Assembly (NCBI GenBank): GCA_934646965.1
Contig: CAKUEZ010000025.1
Span: 1-23,569 of the forward strand
From: an uncultured Collinsella sp.
GTDB taxonomy: Bacteria > Actinomycetota > Coriobacteriia > Coriobacteriales > Coriobacteriaceae
DNA: 23,569 nt
Direction of reading: 5' to 3'
This document shows positions 12,178 to 19,490 of the stretch, one piece after another. The number at the start of each line of letters is the position of its first letter. Position 1 is the stretch's first letter. The position numbers were made by a program, and so were the translations under genes. The notes beneath the pieces are model-generated. The model was not told where the DNA came from. It saw only the letters and a program-made list of their open reading frames with translations, and searched no databases.

Positions 12178-14496
12178 ATGATGGGATCAAACGTGAGCGA
12201 TACAAAGCTAAAGCCAACGGCTAAAAAGCCCGCTACCCGCAAGCCCGCTCCGCACGCACCGGAGCTTTCCAAGGACGATGTCTATCTGTTTGGCATCGGC
12301 ATGTGGGAGCGCAGCTGGGAAAAGATGGGCGCGCACCCCGACACGCAGAATCGTACGCGCGGCTGGCGTTTTTGCGTTTGGGCGCCCGACGTAAAGAGCG
12401 TGCATGTCATTGGCGAATTTAACGACTGGGACGAGGAAGCCAACCCGCTGGTGCCCGTGCATACGAGCGCTATCTGGGAAGGCTTTATTCCTGGCGCCGA
12501 GCAGGGCCAACTGTATAAGTACCTGATTGAGACCAACGAGGGCGAAAAGCTCTACAAGGCCGATCCGTACGCCTTTAAGGCCGAGTGCCCTCCGGGTACG
12601 GCCAGCGTGCTGTGGACCCTCGACGGTTATAAGTGGAACGACGCCGCGTGGCTCAAGCGCCGCGCCGGCCATAACCACATGTCCCAGCCGCTCAACATCT
12701 ACGAGGTGCATATTGGCTCGTGGAAGCGCCACGGCGACGCGCCCCAAGGCGAGCCCGACGAGTACGGCAACTATCCCGGCCCCATGGATCCCTTCCCCGC
12801 GCAGCGCGGCGAGTTCTACACCTACGACGACCTGTCGGTGGAGCTCGTGGACTACGTGCGCGACATGGGTTATACGCATATTGAGGTCATGCCGCTTATG
12901 GAGCATCCCTTCGATGGCTCCTGGGGCTACCAGACGACCGGCTACTATGCCGCCACGTCGCGCTACGGCGACCCGCAGCAGCTCATGCACTTTATCGATG
13001 CGTGCCACGAGGCTGGCATCGGCGTGATCATGGACTGGGTGCCCGGCGGTTTTTGCGCCGACTCCCACGGCCTTGCCACCTTTAACGGCCACATGCTGTT
13101 TGAGCACGAGATTCACCCCAACTGGGGCACGCATAAGTTCGATTTCGCCCGCGGCGAGGTCCGCTCCTTCCTGGTCTCCAACGTGCTGTACTGGCTCGAG
13201 AACTTCCACGTGGACGGCATTCGCATGGACGGTGTGTCCAGCATGCTGTACCTCAACTTTGGCATCGACGATCCCGGCCAAAAGAAGTTCAACAAGTACG
13301 GTACCGAGGAGGACCTGGACGCCAGCGCGTTTATCCGTCAGGTCAACTGCGCCGTTGAGGCTCACTACCCCGACGTGATGATGATGGCCGAGGAGTCCAC
13401 CGCGTGGCCGCTCGTGACCTATCCGCCGCAGGACGGCGGCCTGGGCTTCCACTACAAGTGGGACATGGGCTGGATGAACGACACCCTGCACTACATGCAG
13501 ACCGATTTTCCGTGGCGCCCCGGCAACCACGGCCTGCTCACGTTCTCCATCATGTACGCCTTTACCGAGAACTTTATCTGCCCCTTGAGCCACGACGAGG
13601 TCGTGCACGGCAAGTGCTCGCTGATCGGCCGTATGCCGGGCGACTGGTGGCGCCAGTTTGCCGGCCTGCGCACGCTGGCCTTCTACCAGATGACGCACCC
13701 CGGTGCCAAGCTCAACTTTATGGGCAACGAGATCGGCCAGTTTATCGAGTGGCGCTACTACGAGTCCATCCAGTGGTTCCTGACCGAGGAGTACGAGACT
13801 CACAAGCATCACCAGGCGTTTATCAAGGCGCTCAACCACCTGTATACCGCCGAGCCCGCCCTGTACGAGCGCGGCTATACCGACGACGGCTTTACCTGGA
13901 TCGATGCGGACAACTCCAAGCAGTCCATCGTGAGCTTTGTGCGTCAGGGCGAGGACGTCGACGACGATCTGGTGATCCTGATCAACTTTGACCCGGCGAG
14001 CTATGAGAGCTTCCGCGTGGGCGTGCCGCGCGAGGGTGACTGGGAGGTCATCTTCGATTCCGACCGTCCCGAGTTTGGCGGCAGCGGCTATGCCGGCGAG
14101 GAGCCCTACACCTGCTCGAGCGAGCCCTACCCGTGGAACGGGCAGATGGACTCTATCGAGATTAAGGTGCCCGGCCTGGCAGGCGTGGTGCTCAAGCGCC
14201 GCGGTCCCAGCAGCTATAAGCCGCCGGTGGTTGAGGAGCCGAAGAAGGCTACGCGTAAGCGCACGTCCTCGGTGAAGCCCAAGCCCAAGCCCAAGGCAGC
14301 GGCTGCCAAGAAGGCTCCGGCTAAGGCGAAGGCTGCTACGACCAAGGCAACCAAGGCCAAGGGTGCGGCAAAGCCCGCGACCAAGGCGACCGCGGTCAAG
14401 GCTACCGCGAAGCCTACGGCCAAGAAGCCGGCTGCCAAAAAGGCAACTACCAAGGCCAAGTCAGCTTCTGTTAAGTCGCCTGCCAAGGAAGCGTAA
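12178..14496 (+). CDS. glgB: 1,4-alpha-glucan branching enzyme with basic C-terminal tail
   Basis: A 772-residue GH13 enzyme that cuts alpha-1,4 chains and rejoins them as alpha-1,6 branches in glycogen. A CBM48-like domain lies near residues 60-145 (GEFNDWD). The catalytic barrel has DWVPGGF at 286-292, GIRMDGVSSML at 347-357 with nucleophile D351, AEEST at 404-408 with acid E405, and SHDEVV at 471-476 with D473. The all-beta C-domain ends near 675. About 97 further residues, rich in Lys, Ala, Pro and Thr, include VVEEPKKATRKRTSS and PAAKKATTKAK and resemble linker-histone tails. The first 27 residues are similarly basic. The start is uncertain: ATG 12178 has no clear ribosome site, while GTG 12193 has GGGA six bases upstream. 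It is the first gene of the glg operon. Confidence 0.95.
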   Translation: MMGSNVSDTKLKPTAKKPATRKPAPHAPELSKDDVYLFGIGMWERSWEKMGAHPDTQNRTRGWRFCVWAPDVKSVHVIGEFNDWDEEANPLVPVHTSAIWEGFIPGAEQGQLYKYLIETNEGEKLYKADPYAFKAECPPGTASVLWTLDGYKWNDAAWLKRRAGHNHMSQPLNIYEVHIGSWKRHGDAPQGEPDEYGNYPGPMDPFPAQRGEFYTYDDLSVELVDYVRDMGYTHIEVMPLMEHPFDGSWGYQTTGYYAATSRYGDPQQLMHFIDACHEAGIGVIMDWVPGGFCADSHGLATFNGHMLFEHEIHPNWGTHKFDFARGEVRSFLVSNVLYWLENFHVDGIRMDGVSSMLYLNFGIDDPGQKKFNKYGTEEDLDASAFIRQVNCAVEAHYPDVMMMAEESTAWPLVTYPPQDGGLGFHYKWDMGWMNDTLHYMQTDFPWRPGNHGLLTFSIMYAFTENFICPLSHDEVVHGKCSLIGRMPGDWWRQFAGLRTLAFYQMTHPGAKLNFMGNEIGQFIEWRYYESIQWFLTEEYETHKHHQAFIKALNHLYTAEPALYERGYTDDGFTWIDADNSKQSIVSFVRQGEDVDDDLVILINFDPASYESFRVGVPREGDWEVIFDSDRPEFGGSGYAGEEPYTCSSEPYPWNGQMDSIEIKVPGLAGVVLKRRGPSSYKPPVVEEPKKATRKRTSSVKPKPKPKAAAAKKAPAKAKAATTKATKAKGAAKPATKATAVKATAKPTAKKPAAKKATTKAKSASVKSPAKEA

Positions 14497-14554
14497 CAAA
14501 GACGTTACCGCTGTAATCACCCGCCCCTCTGGGGCGTAGGATGTAAGTCATAAC

Positions 14555-14587
14555 CGTTCCGGGAGATATCCCCGGGGGAAAGGAACG
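14555..14587 (+). promoter_or_regulatory. possible fold around the glgP ribosome-binding site
   Basis: CGTTCC (14555-14560) can pair with GGAACG (14582-14587), enclosing CCGGG and CCCGG that can pair inside. The outer right arm overlaps the AAAGGA ribosome site before ATG 14589. Just upstream CGCCCC-tct-GGGGCG (14522-14536) forms a small stem. Neither has a U-tract. Control of glgP translation is only a suggestion. Confidence 0.3.
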
Positions 14588-14588
14588 T

Positions 14589-17015
14589 ATGAATAAGATC
14601 TTCGACAACAAGCAGGAGTTTACCGAGCTCTATCGCGATGCCGTCATGAGCATTAGCGGCAAGAGCGTCGAGGCCGCCAGCGACCTCGACCGCTTTAACG
14701 CCCTGGCCAAGCTCGTGGCCGAGAAGGCGCGCACCGTCGCCACCGCCAGCGACGCCCGCGTCACCGCCGAGGGCAAGAAGCGCGTGTACTACTTCTCGAT
14801 CGAGTTTTTGATCGGCCGCCTGCTCGACAACTACCTGCTCAACTTTGGCGTGCGCGACATGGTCGCCGAGGCGCTCGACGATATGGGCTTCGACCTGTCC
14901 GTCATCGAGAACCAGGAGCCCGATCCGGCTCTGGGCAACGGTGGCCTGGGCCGCCTGGCCGCATGCTTCCTGGATTCCATGGCAGCCGAGGGCATTGCCG
15001 GCTACGGCAACGGCATGCGCTACCGCTACGGCCTGTTTAAGCAGGAGATCGTCAACGGCAGCCAGGTCGAGACCACCGACGAGTGGCTCACCCACGGCTA
15101 TCCCTGGGAGGTCCGTCGTCAGGACAAGGCCGTGACCATCAAGTTTGGTGGCCACGTTGAGGGCTTTGAGGAGGACGGCCGCACGTTCTACCGCACGGTG
15201 GATACGCAGGACATCCTGGCCGTTCCCTACGACATCCCCGTCGTTGGCTATGCCGGCGAGACCGTCAACAAGCTGCGCGTTTGGGCTGCTGAGCCGGTCG
15301 TAGAGCACTTTGACCTGGAGGCCTTCAACCGCGGCGACTATGCTCTCGCCGACGCCGAGCGCGCCGAGGCCGAGGCCATCAGCGCCATCCTTTACCCCAA
15401 CGACGCCGGCGAGCACGGCCGTCTGCTGCGCCTGAAGCAGGAGTACCTGTTTGTCTCCGCCGGCATCTACAGCCTGCTCGACACCTTTGAGAAGGAGCAC
15501 GGCGAGAACTGGGAGCTGCTGCCGCAGTTTGTGGCCATCCACACCAACGACACCCACCCCGCCATGTGCGGCCCCGAGCTCATGCGCATCCTCATCGACG
15601 AAAAGAAGCTCGAGTGGGACGACGCCTGGAACATCGTGACGCAGGTCGTGAGCTACACCAACCACACCATCCTGCCCGAGGCCCTGGAGAAGTGGCCCAT
15701 CGGCACGTTCTCCAAGCTCCTCCCCCGCGTGTACCAGATCATCGACGAGATCAGCCGTCGCTGGCACGAGTCGTTCGACACCACGCAGGAGGGCTGGCAG
15801 GAGCGTCTGCGCCAGACCGCCATTCTGTGGGACGGCGAGATTCGCATGGCCAACCTGTCCGTGATCTGCAGCCACAGCGTCAACGGCGTGGCCAAGATTC
15901 ACTCCGACATCATTAAGAACATCGTGCTCAAGGACTTCTACGCCCTCACGCCCGAGAAGTTCAACAACAAGACCAACGGCATCTCGCACCGTCGCTTCTT
16001 TGCCGAAGCCAACCCCACCTACGCCAAGCTCGTGACCGAGGCCATTGGCGACGGCTGGCTCAAGGACGCCTTTGAGCTGGAGAAACTTAAGGAGTTCCAG
16101 AACGACAGCGAGTTCCTGAAGGCCGTGGGTGCCTCCAAGCGCGCCAACAAGGAGCGTCTGGCCGACTACGTTAAGGCCGAGACCGGCCTGGTTATCGACC
16201 CCAACACCGTCTTCGATGTTCAGGTGAAGCGCTTCCACGCCTACAAGCGCCAGCTTATGAACATCATGAAGGTGATGGACATCTACAACCGTCGCATCGC
16301 CGATCCCAACTTCCACGTGACGCCGACGACCTTCATCTTTAGCGGCAAGGCTGCCTCGAGCTACACCTTTGCCAAAGAGACCATCCGCCTCATCAACTCC
16401 GTCGCCGAGGTCGTCAACAACGACCCGCGTGTGAACGAGGTCATGAAGGTCTGCTTTATCCCCAACTTCCGCGTGAGCAACGCCCAGCTCATCTACCCCG
16501 CCGCCGAGATCTCTGAGCAGATTTCGACCGCCGGCAAGGAGGCCTCGGGCACGTCCAACATGAAGCTCATGATGAACGGCGCCATTACGCTGGGTACCCT
16601 CGACGGCGCCAACATCGAGATCGCCGACCTGGCCGGCCGCGAGAACGAGGCCATCTTTGGCCTGACCGCTCCCGAGGTCGAGCAGCTCTGGGCATCCAAC
16701 AGCTACTTTGCGTGGGATACCCTCAACGGCGACCGCGAGCGTCTGGGCCGCGTGATGGACGAGCTCAAGGACAACACCTTTGCGGGTCTTTCGGGCAACT
16801 TCGAGAGCATCTACAACGAGCTCATGAACAACAACGACCCCGACCTGGTCATGGCAGATTTCCGCAGCTACGTGGATGCGTGGGAGAAGCTCACGGGCAG
16901 CTACGGCGACCAGGAGACCTGGAACCGCAAGGCGCTGCTCAACACCGCGTCCAGTGGCTGGTTCTCGAGCGATCGCACCATTCGCGAGTACCGCGACGAG
17001 ATCTGGCACGCGTAG
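14589..17015 (+). CDS. glgP: glycogen/maltodextrin phosphorylase
   Basis: An 808-residue PLP-dependent GT35 enzyme that releases glucose-1-phosphate from the non-reducing ends of glycogen in the cytoplasm. It has YYFSIEFLIGR near residues 67-77, NGGLGRLAACFLDS near 117-130, the IHTNDTHPAM block, the KRFHAYKRQLMN segment, and the phosphorylase signature EASGTSNMKLMMNGA with K659 as the lysine that forms the Schiff base with PLP. Length matches bacterial phosphorylases, and unlike its operon partners GlgB and GlgA it has no basic tail. ATG 14589 follows GGGGGAAAGGA. It sits 92 bases after glgB and 104 before glgC, both gaps holding hairpins, which fits one transcript with internal processing or tuning. 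Confidence 0.96.
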   Translation: MNKIFDNKQEFTELYRDAVMSISGKSVEAASDLDRFNALAKLVAEKARTVATASDARVTAEGKKRVYYFSIEFLIGRLLDNYLLNFGVRDMVAEALDDMGFDLSVIENQEPDPALGNGGLGRLAACFLDSMAAEGIAGYGNGMRYRYGLFKQEIVNGSQVETTDEWLTHGYPWEVRRQDKAVTIKFGGHVEGFEEDGRTFYRTVDTQDILAVPYDIPVVGYAGETVNKLRVWAAEPVVEHFDLEAFNRGDYALADAERAEAEAISAILYPNDAGEHGRLLRLKQEYLFVSAGIYSLLDTFEKEHGENWELLPQFVAIHTNDTHPAMCGPELMRILIDEKKLEWDDAWNIVTQVVSYTNHTILPEALEKWPIGTFSKLLPRVYQIIDEISRRWHESFDTTQEGWQERLRQTAILWDGEIRMANLSVICSHSVNGVAKIHSDIIKNIVLKDFYALTPEKFNNKTNGISHRRFFAEANPTYAKLVTEAIGDGWLKDAFELEKLKEFQNDSEFLKAVGASKRANKERLADYVKAETGLVIDPNTVFDVQVKRFHAYKRQLMNIMKVMDIYNRRIADPNFHVTPTTFIFSGKAASSYTFAKETIRLINSVAEVVNNDPRVNEVMKVCFIPNFRVSNAQLIYPAAEISEQISTAGKEASGTSNMKLMMNGAITLGTLDGANIEIADLAGRENEAIFGLTAPEVEQLWASNSYFAWDTLNGDRERLGRVMDELKDNTFAGLSGNFESIYNELMNNNDPDLVMADFRSYVDAWEKLTGSYGDQETWNRKALLNTASSGWFSSDRTIREYRDEIWHA

Positions 17016-17048
17016 GGGTGCACACTCCCCTAGCCGCACGGCATTACC

Positions 17049-17079
17049 CGGCGGGCGCGAATAGGCTCCGTGCCCGCCG
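17049..17079 (+). promoter_or_regulatory. GC-rich hairpin between glgP and glgC
   Basis: CGGCGGGC (17049-17056) and GCCCGCCG (17072-17079) form an 8-bp stem with a 15-base loop. No run of T follows, so it is more likely an mRNA stability or attenuation element than a full terminator. An 8-codon mini-ORF (ATG 17101 to TAA 17127) follows and contains the glgC ribosome site. Confidence 0.4.
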
Positions 17080-17119
17080 CTAATGAATTAAGGAACATCG
17101 ATGACAGAAGGAGAAATCG

Positions 17120-18268
17120 ATGAGTAAGAAAGAATGCATCGCGATGCTCCTCGCAGGAGGACAGGGCAGCCGATTGGGGGCACTCACCCAAAAGATCGCT
17201 AAGCCGGCGGTTAGCTTTGGTGGCAAGTTCCGCATTATCGACTTTTCGCTCTCCAACTGCTCCAACTCGGGCATCGACACGGTGGGCGTTCTGACGCAGT
17301 ATCGTCCCTACCTGCTGCATGCCTACGTGGGCTCCGGCGAGGCCTGGGATCTGGACAGCCGTGACGGCGGCGTGTCGATCCTCCCGCCGTACGAGACGCA
17401 GACCGGCGGCGCCTGGTATGCGGGCACGGCCGACGCCATCACGCAGAACCTGGACTACATCAAGGCCAACGATCCCAAGTACGTCCTGATTCTTTCCGGC
17501 GACCACCTGTATCGCATGGATTACCGCAAGATGCTCAAGACGCACATCGAGAACAACGCCGACCTCACGGTGAGCGTTATGCCCGTGCCGTGGGAGGAGG
17601 CCAGCCGCTTTGGCATCCTGACCACCGACCCCGAGGACGGCCGCATCACCAAGTTTACCGAGAAGCCCGAGAAGCCCGATTCGAACCTCGCGTCCATGGG
17701 CATCTACATCTTCTCGGCCGACGTGCTGATCGAGGCCCTCGAGGAGGACGCCCTGGACCAGCGCTCGAGCCACGACTTTGGCAAGGACATCATCCCCAAG
17801 CTGCTCGGCGAGGACAAGCGCCTGTACAGCTACGAGTTCCACGGCTTTTGGAAGGACGTCGGCACCATCGCCAGCTTCCACGAGACCTCGATGGACCTGC
17901 TGGGCAACAACCCCGAGTTCGACCTCTTTGACAAGAGCTTCCCCATCATGTCCAACATCACCACGCGTCCGCCGCACTACATTGGCCCGGACGGCCGCCT
18001 GGACGACTGCCTGGTCTCCAACGGCTGCAAGATCTACGGCACCGCTCGCCACTCGATCCTTTCGACCGATGTCATCATCGAGGAGCGTGCCGTGGTCGAG
18101 GACTCCGTGCTGCTGCCGGGTGCGCACGTTAAGAGCGGCGCGCACATCTGTCGCGCCATTTTGGGCGAGAACTCCACGGTCGAAGAGGGCGTGAAGCTCG
18201 GCTCTGTCGATACCACCAAGGATACGGCCGTCGTTGGAAATGACGTCGTTATCGGGAAGGGGGAATGA
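17120..18268 (+). CDS. glgC: glucose-1-phosphate adenylyltransferase, catalytic subunit
   Basis: A 382-residue nucleotidyltransferase that makes ADP-glucose from glucose-1-phosphate and ATP, the committed step of bacterial glycogen synthesis. It has the pyrophosphorylase loop [14 protein letters not shown] with G13, G14, G16 and R18 intact, [13 protein letters not shown] at 34-46, [10 protein letters not shown] at 126-135 with D128 as the metal-binding aspartate, and FTEKPEKP at 179-186 as the glucose-1-phosphate site. A left-handed beta-helix lies from about residue 290. GAAGGAG is seven bases before ATG 17120. Four bases separate its stop from glgD, so the two subunits are made together. 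It is one of the two-subunit GlgCD type known from Bacillus-like and related Gram-positives. Confidence 0.95.
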   Translation: MSKKECIAMLLAGGQGSRLGALTQKIAKPAVSFGGKFRIIDFSLSNCSNSGIDTVGVLTQYRPYLLHAYVGSGEAWDLDSRDGGVSILPPYETQTGGAWYAGTADAITQNLDYIKANDPKYVLILSGDHLYRMDYRKMLKTHIENNADLTVSVMPVPWEEASRFGILTTDPEDGRITKFTEKPEKPDSNLASMGIYIFSADVLIEALEEDALDQRSSHDFGKDIIPKLLGEDKRLYSYEFHGFWKDVGTIASFHETSMDLLGNNPEFDLFDKSFPIMSNITTRPPHYIGPDGRLDDCLVSNGCKIYGTARHSILSTDVIIEERAVVEDSVLLPGAHVKSGAHICRAILGENSTVEEGVKLGSVDTTKDTAVVGNDVVIGKGE

Positions 18269-18272
18269 TCCG

Positions 18273-19400
18273 ATGATCAATCGCAAGGCCATCGGTTATA
18301 TCACCGCTAACTACTCTTCGACCTACGGCAGCGTGCTGCTCAAGGACCGCCCCATCGCGTCCGTTCCGTTTTTGGGCCGCTACCGCCTGATCGACTTCCC
18401 GCTGTCCAACATGATGAATGCCGGCATTAAGACCGTCGGCGTCGTCATGCCGGGTAACTACCGCTCGCTGATCGACCACGTGGGCTCGGGCAAGGACTGG
18501 GGCCTGGACCGCAAGAAGGGCGGCCTGTTCATGGTGCCCGGCAACGCGTATGGCACCACCAAGGGCGGCATGCGCTTCCTGCTGCGCGACATCATCTCCA
18601 ACAAGACGCTGTTCCAGCGCTCGGACAAGCCCTATGTCGTGATGATGGGCACCAACATCATCTTTAACATGGACCTCAACACCATCATCGAGGCGCACGA
18701 GAACTCCGGTGCCCAGATGACCGTGGTGTACTGCAAGGCCACGCGCAATGTTGATGACGAGACCAAGCTCGAGATTAACGAGAACGGCCGCCTGACGGGC
18801 GTGAGCGCCGGCGTCGTGTACGGCGACAACGCGTCCATGGACTGCTGCATCGTCAACCGCGAGACGCTGCTCGAGATCATCGATCACTACCAGGCCGCCG
18901 ATTATCTGGACCTGCTCGAGGCACTCCAGGGCGACTTTGGCAACATCGACGTGTGCAGCTACGAGTACAAGGGCGAGGTCGTGGGCGTGTTTAGCGAGAA
19001 GTCGCTGTATCGCCGCAGCATGGACCTGCTCGACCAGACCGTGGCCGACCAGCTCTTCGACCCCGAGCGCCCGATCCTGACCAAGGCCCACGACGTGCCG
19101 CCCTCGCGCTACGCGACCGGTAGCCACGCCTGCAACTCGATCATCTCGGCCGGCTGCATCATCAAGGGCACCGTGCGCAACTCGATCCTGTCGCGCGGCG
19201 TCGTGGTTGAGGAAGGCGCCTCGGTGACCAACTCGATCATCAACCAGAGCTGCATCATCAAGAGTGGCGCCCGCGTCGAGAACGCCATCTTGGACAAGAA
19301 CAACGTGGTGCCCACCAACACCGAGCTTCGCGGCACGCCCGAGAACATCCTGGTGCTGGGCAAGGCTCCGTTAACTTCCGATACCACCATCGCTCGTTAA
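18273..19400 (+). CDS. glgD: glucose-1-phosphate adenylyltransferase, non-catalytic subunit
   Basis: A 375-residue GlgC homologue whose active-site motifs are degenerate. The glycine-rich pyrophosphorylase loop is replaced by ITANYSSTYGSVLLKDRP at residues 10-27, and the metal-binding SGDHLYRMD is replaced by MGTNIIFNMD at 125-134. The fold-forming GRYRLIDFPLSN (35-46), the GSGKDWGLDRKKGG loop (71-84) and the C-terminal beta-helix remain. In studied Gram-positive systems GlgD raises the activity of GlgC in a mixed complex and makes little product alone. ATG 18273 is chosen because GGGGGA lies eight bases before it, it begins the conserved region, and it lies four bases after glgC; an upstream ATG at 18234 would overlap glgC and add 13 unconserved residues. 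Confidence 0.93.
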   Translation: MINRKAIGYITANYSSTYGSVLLKDRPIASVPFLGRYRLIDFPLSNMMNAGIKTVGVVMPGNYRSLIDHVGSGKDWGLDRKKGGLFMVPGNAYGTTKGGMRFLLRDIISNKTLFQRSDKPYVVMMGTNIIFNMDLNTIIEAHENSGAQMTVVYCKATRNVDDETKLEINENGRLTGVSAGVVYGDNASMDCCIVNRETLLEIIDHYQAADYLDLLEALQGDFGNIDVCSYEYKGEVVGVFSEKSLYRRSMDLLDQTVADQLFDPERPILTKAHDVPPSRYATGSHACNSIISAGCIIKGTVRNSILSRGVVVEEGASVTNSIINQSCIIKSGARVENAILDKNNVVPTNTELRGTPENILVLGKAPLTSDTTIAR

Positions 19401-19431
19401 CATTGGCGTCGCATAATCGCACGTAAACTGA

Positions 19432-19467
19432 AGAATAGCCGCCCGGTTTGTACCAGGCGGCTATTCT
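19432..19467 (+). promoter_or_regulatory. strong hairpin between glgD and glgA
   Basis: AGAATAGCCGCC (19432-19443) and GGCGGCTATTCT (19456-19467) form a perfect 12-bp stem. Inside, GGT and ACC can add three pairs after a C-A mismatch, leaving a 4-base loop. TCGAATTG rather than a T-run follows, 23 bases before the glgA ATG. It could be an attenuator, a processing barrier or a stability element. Confidence 0.55.
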
Positions 19468-19490
19468 CGAATTGCAACATGGGAGACAAT

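Noticed and set aside
12208..13839. 543-codon minus-strand frame opposite glgB
   Set aside because: Antisense to a clearly coding gene with intact catalytic motifs; composition is that of a shadow frame.
14517..17039. 840-codon open frame on the minus strand opposite glgP
   Set aside because: It is an antisense shadow caused by the strong third-position GC bias of glgP; its product is an unnatural Val/Leu/Gly/Ala/His-rich sequence without family motifs.
17030..19127. Long minus-strand frames opposite glgC and glgD
   Set aside because: Same explanation: shadows of GC-rich coding sequence, with no motifs.
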